Shown here: positions 52,984 through 62,954 of the stretch, piece after piece
Layout of the letters: each line of letters opens with the position of its first letter
How positions within the stretch are numbered: the first letter of the stretch is position 1
Source: Cellvibrio polysaccharolyticus
GTDB lineage: Bacteria; Pseudomonadota; Gammaproteobacteria; Pseudomonadales; Cellvibrionaceae
Length of the DNA: 64,000 nucleotides
Reading direction: 5' to 3'
Assembly: GCF_015182315.1 (NCBI RefSeq)
Contig: NZ_PRDL01000001.1
Span: 3,804,501-3,868,500 of the forward strand
Notes under the pieces: generated by a model
Databases searched by the model: none
The model's input: only the letters and a program-made list of their open reading frames with translations
Told to the model about the DNA's origin: nothing
Position numbers and translations under genes: made by a program

Positions 52984-55845
52984 TCATTTCTTCGGCGCTG
53001 GCTTATCCAGCGTTTTCGCACGAGACGCAGCCGGTGATGCACGGAGCGATTGTGCTTTTGTTGTTGCGCCTGCCTTAGGCGGTTGTACCGCAGCAGCCTT
53101 CGGTTTGCGCACCGCCTTTGCTGATTGTTCACTATTGCCTCCGACCACGGGATTGTTAACGGCTTTTTTGACGACTTTTTTCTTGCCTGCGACGACCGGC
53201 GCGGCGGTTTTGCTGGCCAGTGTTTTTTTAGCGGAGGCTTTAACAGCCGCCGGCTTTTTAGCCGCTTTTTTGGCTACCGGCGCGTCTGCATTCACTTTTT
53301 TGGCCGCAGAGCTTTTCGCAGGCTTCTTCGCCGCCGCAACAGCTTTACCGCCGCTAGCGGGAGCCGCTTTTTTGGGCTGCGCCGGTTTTTCTGCTTTTAA
53401 GGCAGGCGCAACCGGCTTGCCAGCCTCGCGAATTTGTTCAATGGCAATACGCTTGAGGGCAACTTTTCGCGCAGTTCTTTCAGCGGCACGGGAGGCGTTG
53501 CGCTTGCCCGCTTTTGCCTGGGCTGCCGGCTTAACCGCCGCTGCTTTTCCGCCCGCCGTTTTGGCGGTCGACTTGTCAGGTTTTGCAGCGCCCTTGTTAC
53601 GGCGATTACCCAATACCGATTCCAGTTCAAAATCGATTTTGCGGTTTTCCAGATCAACGCGAACCACTTTCACCACCAGCCCGTCACCCAGCCCGAAGAC
53701 TTTGCGCGTGCGCTCGCCAACCAGACGATGCTGCGCCGGTTCAAAGCGGTAGTAGTCATGAGGCAGCGCAGAAATATGCACCAGGCCATCCACGTACAAG
53801 TCTTTCAGCTCTACAAACAAACCGAAGCCGGTTACCGCACTGATAACACCTTCGAATACTTCGCCCACCTGATCACGCAAGTATTCGCATTTCAGCCAGC
53901 TCACCACATCGCGGGTGGCTTCGTCGGCACGGCGTTCAGTGAGGGAGCATTGCTCACCGAGCACCAGAATATCGTTAATTGAATAGGGGTAAATCTGACG
54001 GGTTGGCAGCGCCTTGGCTCCCTCTACCCGGCGAACATGGGACGAGGCAACATTACTGCGAATCACCGAACGAATGGCGCGGTGCACCAGCAAGTCCGGG
54101 TAGCGGCGAATCGGTGACGTGAAATGGGCATAGGCATCGTAACCCAGACCAAAGTGACCCTGGTTATCCGGTTGGTACATCGCCTGGCGCAAGCTGCGCA
54201 ACATAACCGTTTGAATCATGTTGGCATCGGCACGCCCCTGAATGGCCTGCATCAATTGCTGGTAATCACCGGAGTCTGGGGTGGCGCCACCGGACAAGCC
54301 CAGCCCCAACTCACCGAGGAATTCGCGCAGATTGGTCAGCTTTTGTTCGGTAGGGCCTTCGTGAACGCGATAGAGAGAAGGAATGCCATGCTTTTCGAGG
54401 AAGCGAGCGGCCGATACGTTGGCGCACAACATACATTCTTCAATCAGCTTGTGCGCGTCATTCCGTTTGACCGGAACAATGCGTTCAATTTTTCGATCTT
54501 CGTTAAACAGAATACGGGTTTCTACCGTATCAAAATCAATTGCGCCGCGCTCATCACGCGCGGCACGCAAGCAACTGTACAAGCGGTGCAATAACTCTAC
54601 CTGCGGCAGCACATGCGCGTAGGTTTCGCGCAGCTCCGCGTCCGGCGCATCGGCGTCGAGCATCGCGGCAACTTTGGTATAGGTGAGTCGCGCATGGGAA
54701 TGCATGACCGCTTCATAAAATTGATAGCCGGTAATGCGCCCGGCATCGCTGACGGTCATTTCGCACACGAGGCAAAGACGATCTACCGCAGGGTTCAATG
54801 AACAAAGGCCGTTGGAAAGCGCCTCAGGCAACATCGGCACCACAAAATCGGGAAAGTACACCGAGTTACCGCGCAACCGCGCTTCACGATCCAGCTCACT
54901 GTTAACCGCCACGTAGTGCGACACGTCGGCAATGGCAACGAACAAACGCCAGCCACCGCGACGGCGCTCACACAGCACCGCGTCATCGAAGTCGCGGGCA
55001 TCTTCGCCATCAATAGTGACAAAAGGCAGATCGCGCAGATCGACCCGGTTAAGTTTGTCAGCTTCCTGCACGTCTACCGGAATGGCCGCCGCTTCGGTTA
55101 ACACCACATCGGGCCACACATTGGGAATGCTGTGCGACTGGATCGCCAGCTCGATTTCCATGCCCGGGGCCATGTGATCGCCCAGCACCTGAATAACACG
55201 ACCCATCGGCGGGCGGTTTTTATCCGGCTGGCGGGTAATTTCAACCACAACAATTTGCCCGGGCACCGCAGCACCGGCATCCTCGTGGGTGAGCATGATG
55301 TCCTGGGTTACTTTGGCATTCTCCGGACGAACGAATAACACACCGTCTTCGTTATAGAAGCGGCCTGCCAGCTGGCGGGTATTGCGCACGAGAACTTCGA
55401 CGATAGCGCCTTCATCCTTGCCGCGGTAGCTTTCCCCGGACAAGCGCACCAGCACTTCATCGCCGTCGAATACTTTGCGCATCTGGCGCCCGTGCAGCCA
55501 GATGTCTTCACCACCACCTTCGGTGCGAATCACAAAGCCGTAACCGTCGCGGTGCCCCTGTACACGGCCACGAATCAGGTCAACTTTATTAATAGGTATA
55601 AAGGCATCGCGGCGATTACTGATCAGCTGGCCATCTCTGGCCATGGCGATCAGCCGCCGGCGAACGGCTTCGACGCGCTCTTCGTCATCAATGCCCAGCA
55701 GTTGGCAGAGTTCAGGATGGCCCACCGGGCGAGCAGCGCGTTCGAGTGTTTCGATAATGAACTCCCGACTGGGAACCGGGTTGTCATATTTTTCTGCTTC
55801 GCGATGGGCATAAGGATCGACATTAACAGATTTACGTTTGCTCAA
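52984..55845 (-). CDS. rnr: Ribonuclease R
   Basis: A processive 3'-5' exoribonuclease of 953 residues, which degrades structured RNA and supports quality control. Order: helical N-terminal domain (SREFIIETLERAARPVGHPEL), two cold-shock domains, the RNB domain with the catalytic DGEDARDFDDAVL (about residues 279-291), the S1 domain (GEVFEGVISAVTGFGLFVELKD), then a tail. The tail of more than 200 residues is nearly all Ala, Lys and Pro, longer than in E. coli (813 residues total). The start is TTG at 55845 with GAGG upstream; rlmB follows. Confidence 0.95.
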   Translation of the reverse strand: MSKRKSVNVDPYAHREAEKYDNPVPSREFIIETLERAARPVGHPELCQLLGIDDEERVEAVRRRLIAMARDGQLISNRRDAFIPINKVDLIRGRVQGHRDGYGFVIRTEGGGEDIWLHGRQMRKVFDGDEVLVRLSGESYRGKDEGAIVEVLVRNTRQLAGRFYNEDGVLFVRPENAKVTQDIMLTHEDAGAAVPGQIVVVEITRQPDKNRPPMGRVIQVLGDHMAPGMEIELAIQSHSIPNVWPDVVLTEAAAIPVDVQEADKLNRVDLRDLPFVTIDGEDARDFDDAVLCERRRGGWRLFVAIADVSHYVAVNSELDREARLRGNSVYFPDFVVPMLPEALSNGLCSLNPAVDRLCLVCEMTVSDAGRITGYQFYEAVMHSHARLTYTKVAAMLDADAPDAELRETYAHVLPQVELLHRLYSCLRAARDERGAIDFDTVETRILFNEDRKIERIVPVKRNDAHKLIEECMLCANVSAARFLEKHGIPSLYRVHEGPTEQKLTNLREFLGELGLGLSGGATPDSGDYQQLMQAIQGRADANMIQTVMLRSLRQAMYQPDNQGHFGLGYDAYAHFTSPIRRYPDLLVHRAIRSVIRSNVASSHVRRVEGAKALPTRQIYPYSINDILVLGEQCSLTERRADEATRDVVSWLKCEYLRDQVGEVFEGVISAVTGFGLFVELKDLYVDGLVHISALPHDYYRFEPAQHRLVGERTRKVFGLGDGLVVKVVRVDLENRKIDFELESVLGNRRNKGAAKPDKSTAKTAGGKAAAVKPAAQAKAGKRNASRAAERTARKVALKRIAIEQIREAGKPVAPALKAEKPAQPKKAAPASGGKAVAAAKKPAKSSAAKKVNADAPVAKKAAKKPAAVKASAKKTLASKTAAPVVAGKKKVVKKAVNNPVVGGNSEQSAKAVRKPKAAAVQPPKAGATTKAQSLRASPAASRAKTLDKPAPKK

Positions 55846-55989
55846 AATATAGCCTCTGGTGGACCAGCTCGTTGATTATCGCCTGTAATTGCAGGCGCCA
55901 TAGGGGGAAGTATAGGGTAGACACGACAACAAACCCACCGGCAGAAGCCCGCTCCGGTGAAAGTTTTTAAAAATATTTTCATCCAGCTG

Positions 55990-56018
55990 TTGACATGGGC
56001 AGGCCGTAAACTTATAGT
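55990..56018 (+). promoter_or_regulatory. Strong promoter of tRNA-Leu
   Basis: TTGACA and TATAGT with a 17-base spacer, about 36 bases before the tRNA; GCGC follows the -10, as in stringently controlled stable RNA promoters. Confidence 0.85.
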
Positions 56019-56053
56019 GCGCGCCACTCGCAGCAGACATTGCTTGCGACTCT

Positions 56054-56140
56054 GCCCAGATGGTGAAATTGGTAGACACGCCAGCTTCAGGTGTTGGTGG
56101 CCTTACGGCCGTGGAGGTTCAAGTCCTCTTCTGGGCACCA
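56054..56140 (+). tRNA. tRNA-Leu (anticodon CAG)
   Basis: 87 bases with acceptor pairing GCCCAGA / TCTGGGC, a leucine-type long variable arm (GGCCTTACGGCC region), anticodon loop TTCAGGT with CAG, the T loop GGTTCAAGTCC and an encoded CCA end. Reads codon CUG. Followed by a terminator. Confidence 0.97.
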
Positions 56141-56150
56141 TATTTAAAAA

Positions 56151-56178
56151 GCCCCGATAGCGATATCGGGGCTTTTTT
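56151..56178 (+). terminator. Terminator of tRNA-Leu
   Basis: GCCCCGATA / TATCGGGGC with a four-base loop, followed by TTTTTT. It begins 11 bases after the tRNA end. Confidence 0.93.
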
Positions 56179-56775
56179 ATTGCGCGACTGCTGCGCTCGC
56201 CAGCGACACAATTCCTTTCAAATAAAAATTAACTCCACCGCGTTTTCCTTCAACATTCATGTTGCACATTTTATGATGTGTGGCCGTGCTGAATAGTGCA
56301 TCGCTGATAAAAAATTGGCGCCAATTAAACAGCAATAATTTTTATTTTCTTCATCCGCTTTTTTTGCTGCACCGCCCTTCTATTATTTTTTATTTCAGAA
56401 AAAAATTTTGTGCTTTAAAAAACACATTAAAAAGCGTGCGCTATTTTTTTAAAAAAATTAATAACCAAACTGGCAAAAATGTGTCGAGTTATTTTCCACT
56501 TTTAAAAAATTTATTCAGCTTTTGTTAAGCAAAGTACTGTTACTTTTTCTGGCGCATTAAACACCAAAACAAACCCGGTTCGCATTAAGCTCAGGCGCAC
56601 TTCACGTTTTCATAACAGACTTGCGGCTGTCGTTAATATTCTCCACGCTCGAACCGTAACTTCCATGTCAATTGCTAACGGAACAGGTATACTGCGCCAC
56701 TGATGTCGCACACACAGGCATCATCAAACAGCAAGATCAAGAATTATTGAATTGGGGAATCTCAAGGAGACACTC
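56179..56775. other. AT-rich intergenic region upstream of the OmpA-family gene
   Basis: About 600 bases, the most AT-rich non-coding stretch in the window (56220-56540). An open frame at 56280-56528 is Phe/Lys/Asn-rich with no ribosome-binding site and is not called. The right end holds the OmpA promoter (56665-56693). The region could hold a small RNA or long 5' region, but no structure is clear. Confidence 0.5.
56665..56693 (+). promoter_or_regulatory. Candidate promoter of the OmpA-family gene
   Basis: ATGTCA and TATACT with a 17-base spacer, roughly 80 bases before the start codon. Confidence 0.55.
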
Positions 56776-57813
56776 ATGGCTATTTCCAGGAAAGTGCTTT
56801 TAATGTCGGCTTTGATTGCCGCGTCTGCAGTTGCCGATGCTCGCGATCATGTTGCCGAAGTGCATGTTGGCGTTGGTCGCACCTTGATGGGTGCAGAATT
56901 GGATGATGCTACCAACTACAACCTCGGCATCGGTTATGTGCTGAGCAATCGTTGGACATTGGAATTGATTGCCAGCGAATACGAATCCAACCTGCCAGGA
57001 TCTTCTGTTGATGTCCGTGGCACCCAGTACCGTCTGGATGCGTTGTACCATTTCGGTGAAGGCAAATGGCGTCCTTACGCTTCCTTCGGTGCTGGCAACC
57101 AGCGTCTGAGCCCGGATGGCGGCACCCCGCACCCAAGCCACCAGGATATGGTGAACTTTGGTCTGGGTCTGAAAGGCCGTCTGGCAAAAAGCCTGGAGTG
57201 GCGTACCGAAGTTCGCGCTTTCAACAGCGTTGACGAACACTTCACTGACGTAGTGTTTGGTACCGGCGTCAGCTTCCTGTTCGGTCATCAGGAAAGCAAA
57301 CCGGCAGCGGCTCCAAAACCGGCTCCGGCTCCTGCAGTAGACCCGGATAGCGATGGCGACGGCGTACCGGATTCCCGTGACAAGTGCCCGGACACTCCGC
57401 GTCAGTACAAAGTAGACGCTGATGGCTGCCCGATGGAACTGACTCAGGCAGTATCTATTGACCTGGCGGTTACCTTCGATTCTGACAGCGCCGTTGTTAA
57501 AGATGCGTTCCTGCCGGAAGTGAAGAAAGTTGCCGAGTTCATGAACCAATACCTGAACACTCAGGTTACTGTTGAAGGTCACACCGACAGCACCGGTTCT
57601 GCAGCACACAACAAAGCACTGTCCCAGCGTCGCGCTGACTCGGTACGTGAAACGCTGATCAAGCGTTTCAATATTGCGCCAGAGCGTGTAAAAGCAGTTG
57701 GTTACGGTCAGGACAAACCAGTTGCCAGCAATGCAACTGTTGAAGGCCGTGGAAAAAACCGTCGTGTAGTTGCTGAAATCAGCACCGACGTTACTCGTAA
57801 AGTGACTCGTTAA
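56776..57813 (+). CDS. OmpA-family outer-membrane porin
   Basis: A 345-residue outer-membrane protein, probably abundant. The signal peptide MAISRKVLLMSALIAASAVA ends near ADA. An eight-strand beta-barrel follows, then a Pro/Ala linker and a calcium-binding thrombospondin-3-type repeat (DPDSDGDGVPDSRDKCPDTP). The C-terminal peptidoglycan-binding OmpA domain has TVEGHTDSTGSAAHNKALSQ and RVKAVGYGQDKPVASN. AAGGAG stands six bases before the ATG. Codon choice is that of a highly expressed gene. A strong terminator follows. Confidence 0.93.
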   Translation: MAISRKVLLMSALIAASAVADARDHVAEVHVGVGRTLMGAELDDATNYNLGIGYVLSNRWTLELIASEYESNLPGSSVDVRGTQYRLDALYHFGEGKWRPYASFGAGNQRLSPDGGTPHPSHQDMVNFGLGLKGRLAKSLEWRTEVRAFNSVDEHFTDVVFGTGVSFLFGHQESKPAAAPKPAPAPAVDPDSDGDGVPDSRDKCPDTPRQYKVDADGCPMELTQAVSIDLAVTFDSDSAVVKDAFLPEVKKVAEFMNQYLNTQVTVEGHTDSTGSAAHNKALSQRRADSVRETLIKRFNIAPERVKAVGYGQDKPVASNATVEGRGKNRRVVAEISTDVTRKVTR

Positions 57814-57838
57814 TAAAATAACGCGTCGTTACGACAAT

Positions 57839-57868
57839 AAAAAAGGGCGCCTCGTGCGCCCTTTTTTA
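57839..57868 (+). terminator. Terminator of the OmpA-family gene
   Basis: AAAAAAGGGCGC / GCGCCCTTTTTT with a five-base loop, 25 bases after the stop. Confidence 0.93.
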
Positions 57869-57952
57869 TTGCCTGGATTTTTTTTATAAAAACAACTGAA
57901 ATCCATATTACTGAATAAAAATTTCCCGAATAAAAAGTTGCTGAACAAAACG

Positions 57953-58816
57953 CTATTTAATAAAAAAAGTTTCTACAGCACCGCGATCCTGCAGGGTGAC
58001 AAAAACCTGTTTATTATTTTTTCCACCAAACGCCAGGTTGGTCGGTAACTTTCCTTTCAAGGGAATTTCTCTCAACAATTTTCCCGCTGGCGATACCACG
58101 GCAATCACACCGGCACCGTAACGGGCGATGTATAAATTGCCGGCATCATCGCAACGCATTCCGTCCATGCCGTGATCAGAAAATTGAATGAGCAAACGTT
58201 TGTTACTGATGCTGCCATCGGCACTCAGGTCGTATACCCAGACATTACGCTGAACACTTTCGTTAACGTACAAACGTTTTTGATTAGGGCTGACGGCCAC
58301 ACCATTGGTAGTACCCATACCGCTTTCCAGCAATACCGTTTTGCCGTCGGTGTCGATGCGCCACAATTGGCCGGCTTCATTTTTCCAATCCGGGTCACTG
58401 GCAAATAAAATACCGCTTTGGGTAATCGCAATGTCGTTGGGCTGATGCATCGCCGGGTTATGCGCCCACACGCTGATTTGACGCGCGGGCGGTGAAATTT
58501 TCAAAATATTGTGGCCGGTATAATCCGCGACGTACATATCACCGGCAGTATCAAAGCGGATGCCGTTGCCCGTGCTGCCTTCCGGCAAGTTCACAAACAA
58601 TTCCGCCTTGCCGTCAGCGCTAACGCGCCCGATGGTGCCTTCCTTTTGAAAGTTCACTACATATAAATAGCCATCCGGCCCCACCGCCGGGCCTTCTATC
58701 CCGGCGGTAAACACACCGTCTGCCACCAGATCGCGTGCAGCGTAAACCTCCTGCGGTGGCACCGCCTGACAGGCGACCAATCCCGTCAGCATGATTATCA
58801 GAATCCCGTTCTTCAT
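57953..58816 (-). CDS. SMP-30/gluconolactonase-like lipoprotein
   Basis: A 287-residue lipoprotein: MKNGILIIMLTGLVAC is a lipoprotein signal ending in a lipobox. The mature part is a six-bladed beta-propeller of the SMP-30/gluconolactonase type (GPAVGPDGYLYVVN, GNGIRFDTAGDMYVADYTGHNI, NGVAVSPNQKRLYVNE, GMDGMRCDDAGNLYIARYG). Metal-binding residues of lactonases fit these loops, so sugar-lactone hydrolysis in the periplasm is possible but unproven. An operator-like palindrome lies 59 bases upstream. Confidence 0.85.
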   Translation of the reverse strand: MKNGILIIMLTGLVACQAVPPQEVYAARDLVADGVFTAGIEGPAVGPDGYLYVVNFQKEGTIGRVSADGKAELFVNLPEGSTGNGIRFDTAGDMYVADYTGHNILKISPPARQISVWAHNPAMHQPNDIAITQSGILFASDPDWKNEAGQLWRIDTDGKTVLLESGMGTTNGVAVSPNQKRLYVNESVQRNVWVYDLSADGSISNKRLLIQFSDHGMDGMRCDDAGNLYIARYGAGVIAVVSPAGKLLREIPLKGKLPTNLAFGGKNNKQVFVTLQDRGAVETFFIK

Positions 58817-58874
58817 ACGCCTGACTGCCCTTGTTATGCGAAAGCGATGATTATGAGCACAATTGGCCGCAAAA

Positions 58875-58886
58875 GACAACGTTGTC
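58875..58886. promoter_or_regulatory. Palindromic operator-like site upstream of the SMP-30 gene
   Basis: GACAACGTTGTC, identical with the site upstream of acs (including three flanking bases, CAA). It lies between the divergent SMP-30 gene and the gene at 58986. Confidence 0.5.
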
Positions 58887-58985
58887 CAATATGCACTGAC
58901 TTCTTAATTTATGTGGAATTGATTATCATCCGCTTTTGTCATGCCACCTCGTATGGATTGCCCTTCTATCGTTAAGGATTTGCGA

Positions 58986-59912
58986 ATGAATCTGCGCCAC
59001 CGGAAGTTACTGCTCCTGCCCCTGTTACTCAGTGCCGGGCTGGTGATGCTCTTTATCAGTGCTGAAGAACCTGTAGCACCCACCGTTGCGCCGGGCAGTG
59101 TGGAAGCGTCAGCTGGCCACCCCACAGAGACGCTGAAAGCAAAACCGGCCATTACCGCGATGCCCGTAGCGACAAGCCCCGAAATACCCGCCGACACGCC
59201 GGATCACCGGCATGCGCTCGACCAGCTTTACGACACCGCATTTAACAATATCCGGCTGGAAGTCTCGGTGCCGCCGCCCGGCACCGGGAATATTCACCCG
59301 CTGAAACCGGAAGACTTGTATCTGGCGAATATCGAAAGAGCCCGCGAGGGTGACGTGGAGAGCCAATATCAGGTATCACGAGCGTTGAATGAATGCCGAC
59401 GGGCACCACCACCGGAGGCGATGTCGCAAATTCGTGATCGGGTAGGTGCCGCGCTGGCAACCCAGGTGGAAACCGTGATTGAGTTCTGCAAACCGCTATG
59501 GGAATTGGTGCCGCACGCCCGCATCCGCGATGAGTATCAAAACTGGTTTGACCAGGCGCTGCTACAGGAGCACCCGGTGGCCCAATCGCTCTACTGGCGT
59601 CAGCATCCAGATGCATTTGACCAGGCTCAGGTAAAAGGTTTTCTTGAGCGCGCCCTGATGCACAATGATCCGGAAATTTATTTGCTGGTGGGAGGTTACT
59701 ATTCGCAGTTCGAGCAGGATCGTCATCAAGCGATCAGTTGGCATTATGTGAACTGCATTCTGGGCGACTTTTGTAACCGGGACATTTTTACCGAGAATCT
59801 GGAATCTTTTCTTTCTGCAAGGGACATTGAAGACGCGCTACGCGAGGGCCAAACGCTGATTGAAAAAATCAAAAACAAACAAGCTATCGAACTGTCCGGC
59901 AGCAATTTGTAA
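58986..59912 (+). CDS. Membrane-anchored or exported protein of unknown function
   Basis: A 308-residue protein with an N-terminal hydrophobic segment (LLLLPLLLSAGLVMLFI) as signal anchor or signal peptide, a Pro/Ala-rich linker (residues 30-75), and a helical C-terminal part. The segment RAREGDVESQYQVSRALNECR resembles a Sel1/TPR-like helix pair, and cysteines occur at ECRR, EFCKP and NCILGDFCN. AAGGA precedes the ATG at 58986. I do not recognise the family. Confidence 0.65.
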   Translation: MNLRHRKLLLLPLLLSAGLVMLFISAEEPVAPTVAPGSVEASAGHPTETLKAKPAITAMPVATSPEIPADTPDHRHALDQLYDTAFNNIRLEVSVPPPGTGNIHPLKPEDLYLANIERAREGDVESQYQVSRALNECRRAPPPEAMSQIRDRVGAALATQVETVIEFCKPLWELVPHARIRDEYQNWFDQALLQEHPVAQSLYWRQHPDAFDQAQVKGFLERALMHNDPEIYLLVGGYYSQFEQDRHQAISWHYVNCILGDFCNRDIFTENLESFLSARDIEDALREGQTLIEKIKNKQAIELSGSNL

Positions 59913-60150
59913 ATTTTCATTGCGCCTGTTTTATGAACGTCATCACTCCCTTTAAAAATAATCCCTTTATTTTTAAGCAATATTTCTGATAACGCCGCCG
60001 GCTCGTGACCTGTCACGCCACCACTGAGCCGGCACCCGGCGCTACCCATGCCCGGTAAAAATCCCCTCATTATTCTGATCTATACTCAAAAGACCGTGTT
60101 TGGTTATGCAGCCTCGCGCTGTGCCATAAGAAATCAGATCAGAGGCCCCC

Positions 60151-62898
60151 ATGACAACGTCGTTACAATCGGTTGAAACCCTGACAGTTGCCGGAAAATC
60201 CTGGCGCATTTATCCATTCAACAAGGTGGCAGAAAGTTTCGATCTTGATCGCCTGCCCTATTCCCTGAAAATTCTGCTGGAAAATTTGCTGCGCCACGCG
60301 CAATCCAACTTTGTTTCCGATGAAGACATTCGCGCACTCGCCGGCTGGAATCCGCAGGCAGAACCGGATCGCGAAATTGCGTTTGTACCGGCGCGGGTGG
60401 TACTGCAGGATTTTACCGGTGTGCCCGCGATTGTTGACCTCGCCGCCATGCGCGATGCGGTGGTGGCGCTGGGCGGCAATGCAGAGCGCATCAATCCGCT
60501 ATCGCCGGTGGAGCTGGTGATTGACCACTCGGTCATGGTGGACTTTTTTGGCGATGACAGCGCCTTGCAAAAAAATACAGCCATTGAAATTGAGCGCAAC
60601 CGCGAGCGCTATCAATTTTTACGCTGGGGGCAAAAAGCCTTTTCCAATTTCAAAGTGGTGCCGCCCGGCACCGGTATCGTCCACCAGGTTAACCTGGAAT
60701 ATCTCGCCCGAGGCGTATTTACGCGCGAAGAAAACGACCTGCGGGAAATCTACCCGGACACGCTGGTAGGCACCGATTCGCACACCACCATGATCAACGG
60801 CCTCGGTGTGCTCGGCTGGGGCGTGGGCGGCATTGAAGCCGAAGCCGCCATGCTCGGCCAGCCAATATCCATGCTGATCCCTCAAGTAGTTGGGTTTCGC
60901 CTCACCGGCAAGTTACCCGAAGGCACCACCGCCACTGATCTGGTATTAACCGTGACGCAAATGCTGCGCTCCCTGGGAGTGGTCGGCAAGTTCGTTGAAT
61001 TTTTCGGCCCCGGTTTGAAAAATCTGACGCTGGCCGACCGCGCCACCATCGGCAATATGGCACCGGAATACGGCGCTACCTGCGGAATATTTCCGGTTGA
61101 TCAGCAAACCCTGGATTACCTGCGCTTTACCGGCCGCAGCGAAGCCCAGCTGGAGCTGACGGAAACCTATATGAAAGCCATGGGGCTGTGGCACGATGAC
61201 AACACACCCGAAGCGAACTACAGCCATACGCTGACGCTGGATTTACGCGATGTGGTGCCATCCATTGCCGGGCCGCGTCGCCCGCAGGATAAAATTCCGC
61301 TCACCGACGCCAAAGCACGTTTTGAACGGTCGCTGTCGGATTATCAGGCAAGCCGTCGCAATGTCATCCACTCCACGGCTGAAGGCAATTTCGCCAGTGA
61401 GGGCGGCGGTACTGCAACCGGGCAGCAACAATCCCGGGAAGGCGAAGTCGCGGTGGACTATCGCGATAAACACTTTTCACTCAAGCACGGCGCCGTGGTA
61501 ATCGCCGCTATCACCAGCTGCACCAACACCTCCAACCCGGCAGTACTGATTGCCGCCGGCCTGGTGGCCAGAAAAGCGAGAAGCCTGGGGCTTAACAGCA
61601 AACCCTGGGTAAAAACCAGCCTGGCACCCGGCTCGCAAGTGGTGACCGAATACTTGCAAAAAGCCGGGCTGATGGAAGACCTGGAAGCGCTGGGTTTTTA
61701 TCTGGTCGGTTACGGCTGTACAACCTGCATCGGCAACTCCGGGCCGCTGCCCGCCGAAATTTCCGATGCCATTCGTCAAGGCGATTTGCTGGCGAGTGCG
61801 GTGCTATCCGGCAACCGCAACTTTGAAGGCAGAATCCACGCCGAAGTGCGCAACAATTACCTCGCATCACCACCGCTGGTGGTCGCTTACGCCATTGCCG
61901 GTACGCTGCAAATCGACCTGACCACTGACCCCATTGGCTACCGTGATGATGCCAGCCCGGTTTACCTGAAAGACATCTGGCCCAGCAATGAAGAAATCCA
62001 GCAGACCATTCAAACCGCGCTGGAACCGGACATGTTCACCCGCACTTACGCCGACGTTTACCGGGGCGATGAGCACTGGAACGCGCTACCTGTCACCGAA
62101 AGCCAGCGTTACGCCTGGCCGGAATCCGACTACGTGCGCAAGCCGCCCTTCTTTGATGACATGCCCGCTCAGCCACAGCCGCTGCAAGCAGTCGCATCAG
62201 CGCGTTGCCTGGTGATGGTGGGTGACAGCATCACTACTGACCACATTTCCCCGGCGGGCAGCATCATGCCCAACAGCCCGGCCGGTTTGTATTTGCAGCA
62301 GCGCGGCGTAACCCCGGCAGACTTCAACTCTTACGGTTCGCGCCGCGGCAACCACGAAGTGATGATGCGCGGCACCTTCGCCAACGTGCGCCTGAAAAAC
62401 CGCATGGCACCGGATACCGAAGGCAGCTGGACGACCTGGCTACCCGGCAATGAAGTGATGAGCATTTACGATGCGTCAGAGCGCTACCGCGCCGATGGCA
62501 CACCGCTGATTGTATTGGCGGGCAAGGAATACGGTTCCGGCTCGTCGCGCGACTGGGCAGCCAAAGGGCCAGCGTTGCTCGGTGTTAAAGCGGTGATTGC
62601 GGAAAGTTACGAACGGATTCACCGTTCGAATCTGGTGGGCATGGGTATTTTGCCGCTGCAGTTTGAAGCCGGTGAATCGGCGGAGTCATTGCATTTAAGC
62701 GGGCGGGAAATATTTGATATTCCAGCGATCACCGCCGACACCGACAAGCTCACCATCACCGCCCGCTCACCCGAAGGTAATGGTGCAATTGTGTTTAATG
62801 TGAAGGTTCGTATTGATACGGCTAACGAATTTAATTACTTCCTCCATGGCGGTATTTTGCATTACGTACTGCGCAATCTGGCGGAAAATAAAAGCTGA
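60151..62898 (+). CDS. acnA: Aconitate hydratase A
   Basis: A 915-residue [4Fe-4S] aconitase of the TCA cycle, AcnA/IRP type. Cluster cysteines are in AAITSCTNTSNPAVL and GYGCTTCIGNSGPLP. Other signatures are VGTDSHTTMINGLGVLGWG, DHISPAGSIM, GSRRGNHEVMMRGTF and GKEYGSGSSRDWAAKGP. The length is usual for the family. GAGG precedes the ATG. It is not next to other TCA genes. Confidence 0.96.
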   Translation: MTTSLQSVETLTVAGKSWRIYPFNKVAESFDLDRLPYSLKILLENLLRHAQSNFVSDEDIRALAGWNPQAEPDREIAFVPARVVLQDFTGVPAIVDLAAMRDAVVALGGNAERINPLSPVELVIDHSVMVDFFGDDSALQKNTAIEIERNRERYQFLRWGQKAFSNFKVVPPGTGIVHQVNLEYLARGVFTREENDLREIYPDTLVGTDSHTTMINGLGVLGWGVGGIEAEAAMLGQPISMLIPQVVGFRLTGKLPEGTTATDLVLTVTQMLRSLGVVGKFVEFFGPGLKNLTLADRATIGNMAPEYGATCGIFPVDQQTLDYLRFTGRSEAQLELTETYMKAMGLWHDDNTPEANYSHTLTLDLRDVVPSIAGPRRPQDKIPLTDAKARFERSLSDYQASRRNVIHSTAEGNFASEGGGTATGQQQSREGEVAVDYRDKHFSLKHGAVVIAAITSCTNTSNPAVLIAAGLVARKARSLGLNSKPWVKTSLAPGSQVVTEYLQKAGLMEDLEALGFYLVGYGCTTCIGNSGPLPAEISDAIRQGDLLASAVLSGNRNFEGRIHAEVRNNYLASPPLVVAYAIAGTLQIDLTTDPIGYRDDASPVYLKDIWPSNEEIQQTIQTALEPDMFTRTYADVYRGDEHWNALPVTESQRYAWPESDYVRKPPFFDDMPAQPQPLQAVASARCLVMVGDSITTDHISPAGSIMPNSPAGLYLQQRGVTPADFNSYGSRRGNHEVMMRGTFANVRLKNRMAPDTEGSWTTWLPGNEVMSIYDASERYRADGTPLIVLAGKEYGSGSSRDWAAKGPALLGVKAVIAESYERIHRSNLVGMGILPLQFEAGESAESLHLSGREIFDIPAITADTDKLTITARSPEGNGAIVFNVKVRIDTANEFNYFLHGGILHYVLRNLAENKS

Positions 62899-62954
62899 TA
62901 TTTCGCGAATAAATAACTCGAACCGTGTGAAAGTTTCAGCGCAGCACCATGCGA

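Noticed and set aside
56280..56528. 82-codon open frame in the AT-rich region before the OmpA gene
   Set aside because: Low complexity, no ribosome-binding site and no recognisable domain; such frames are expected by chance in AT-rich DNA.
58917..58935. Third Fur box before the gene at 58986
   Set aside because: The core TTGATTATCA is suggestive, but flanks match poorly and neither adjacent gene has an iron-related role.
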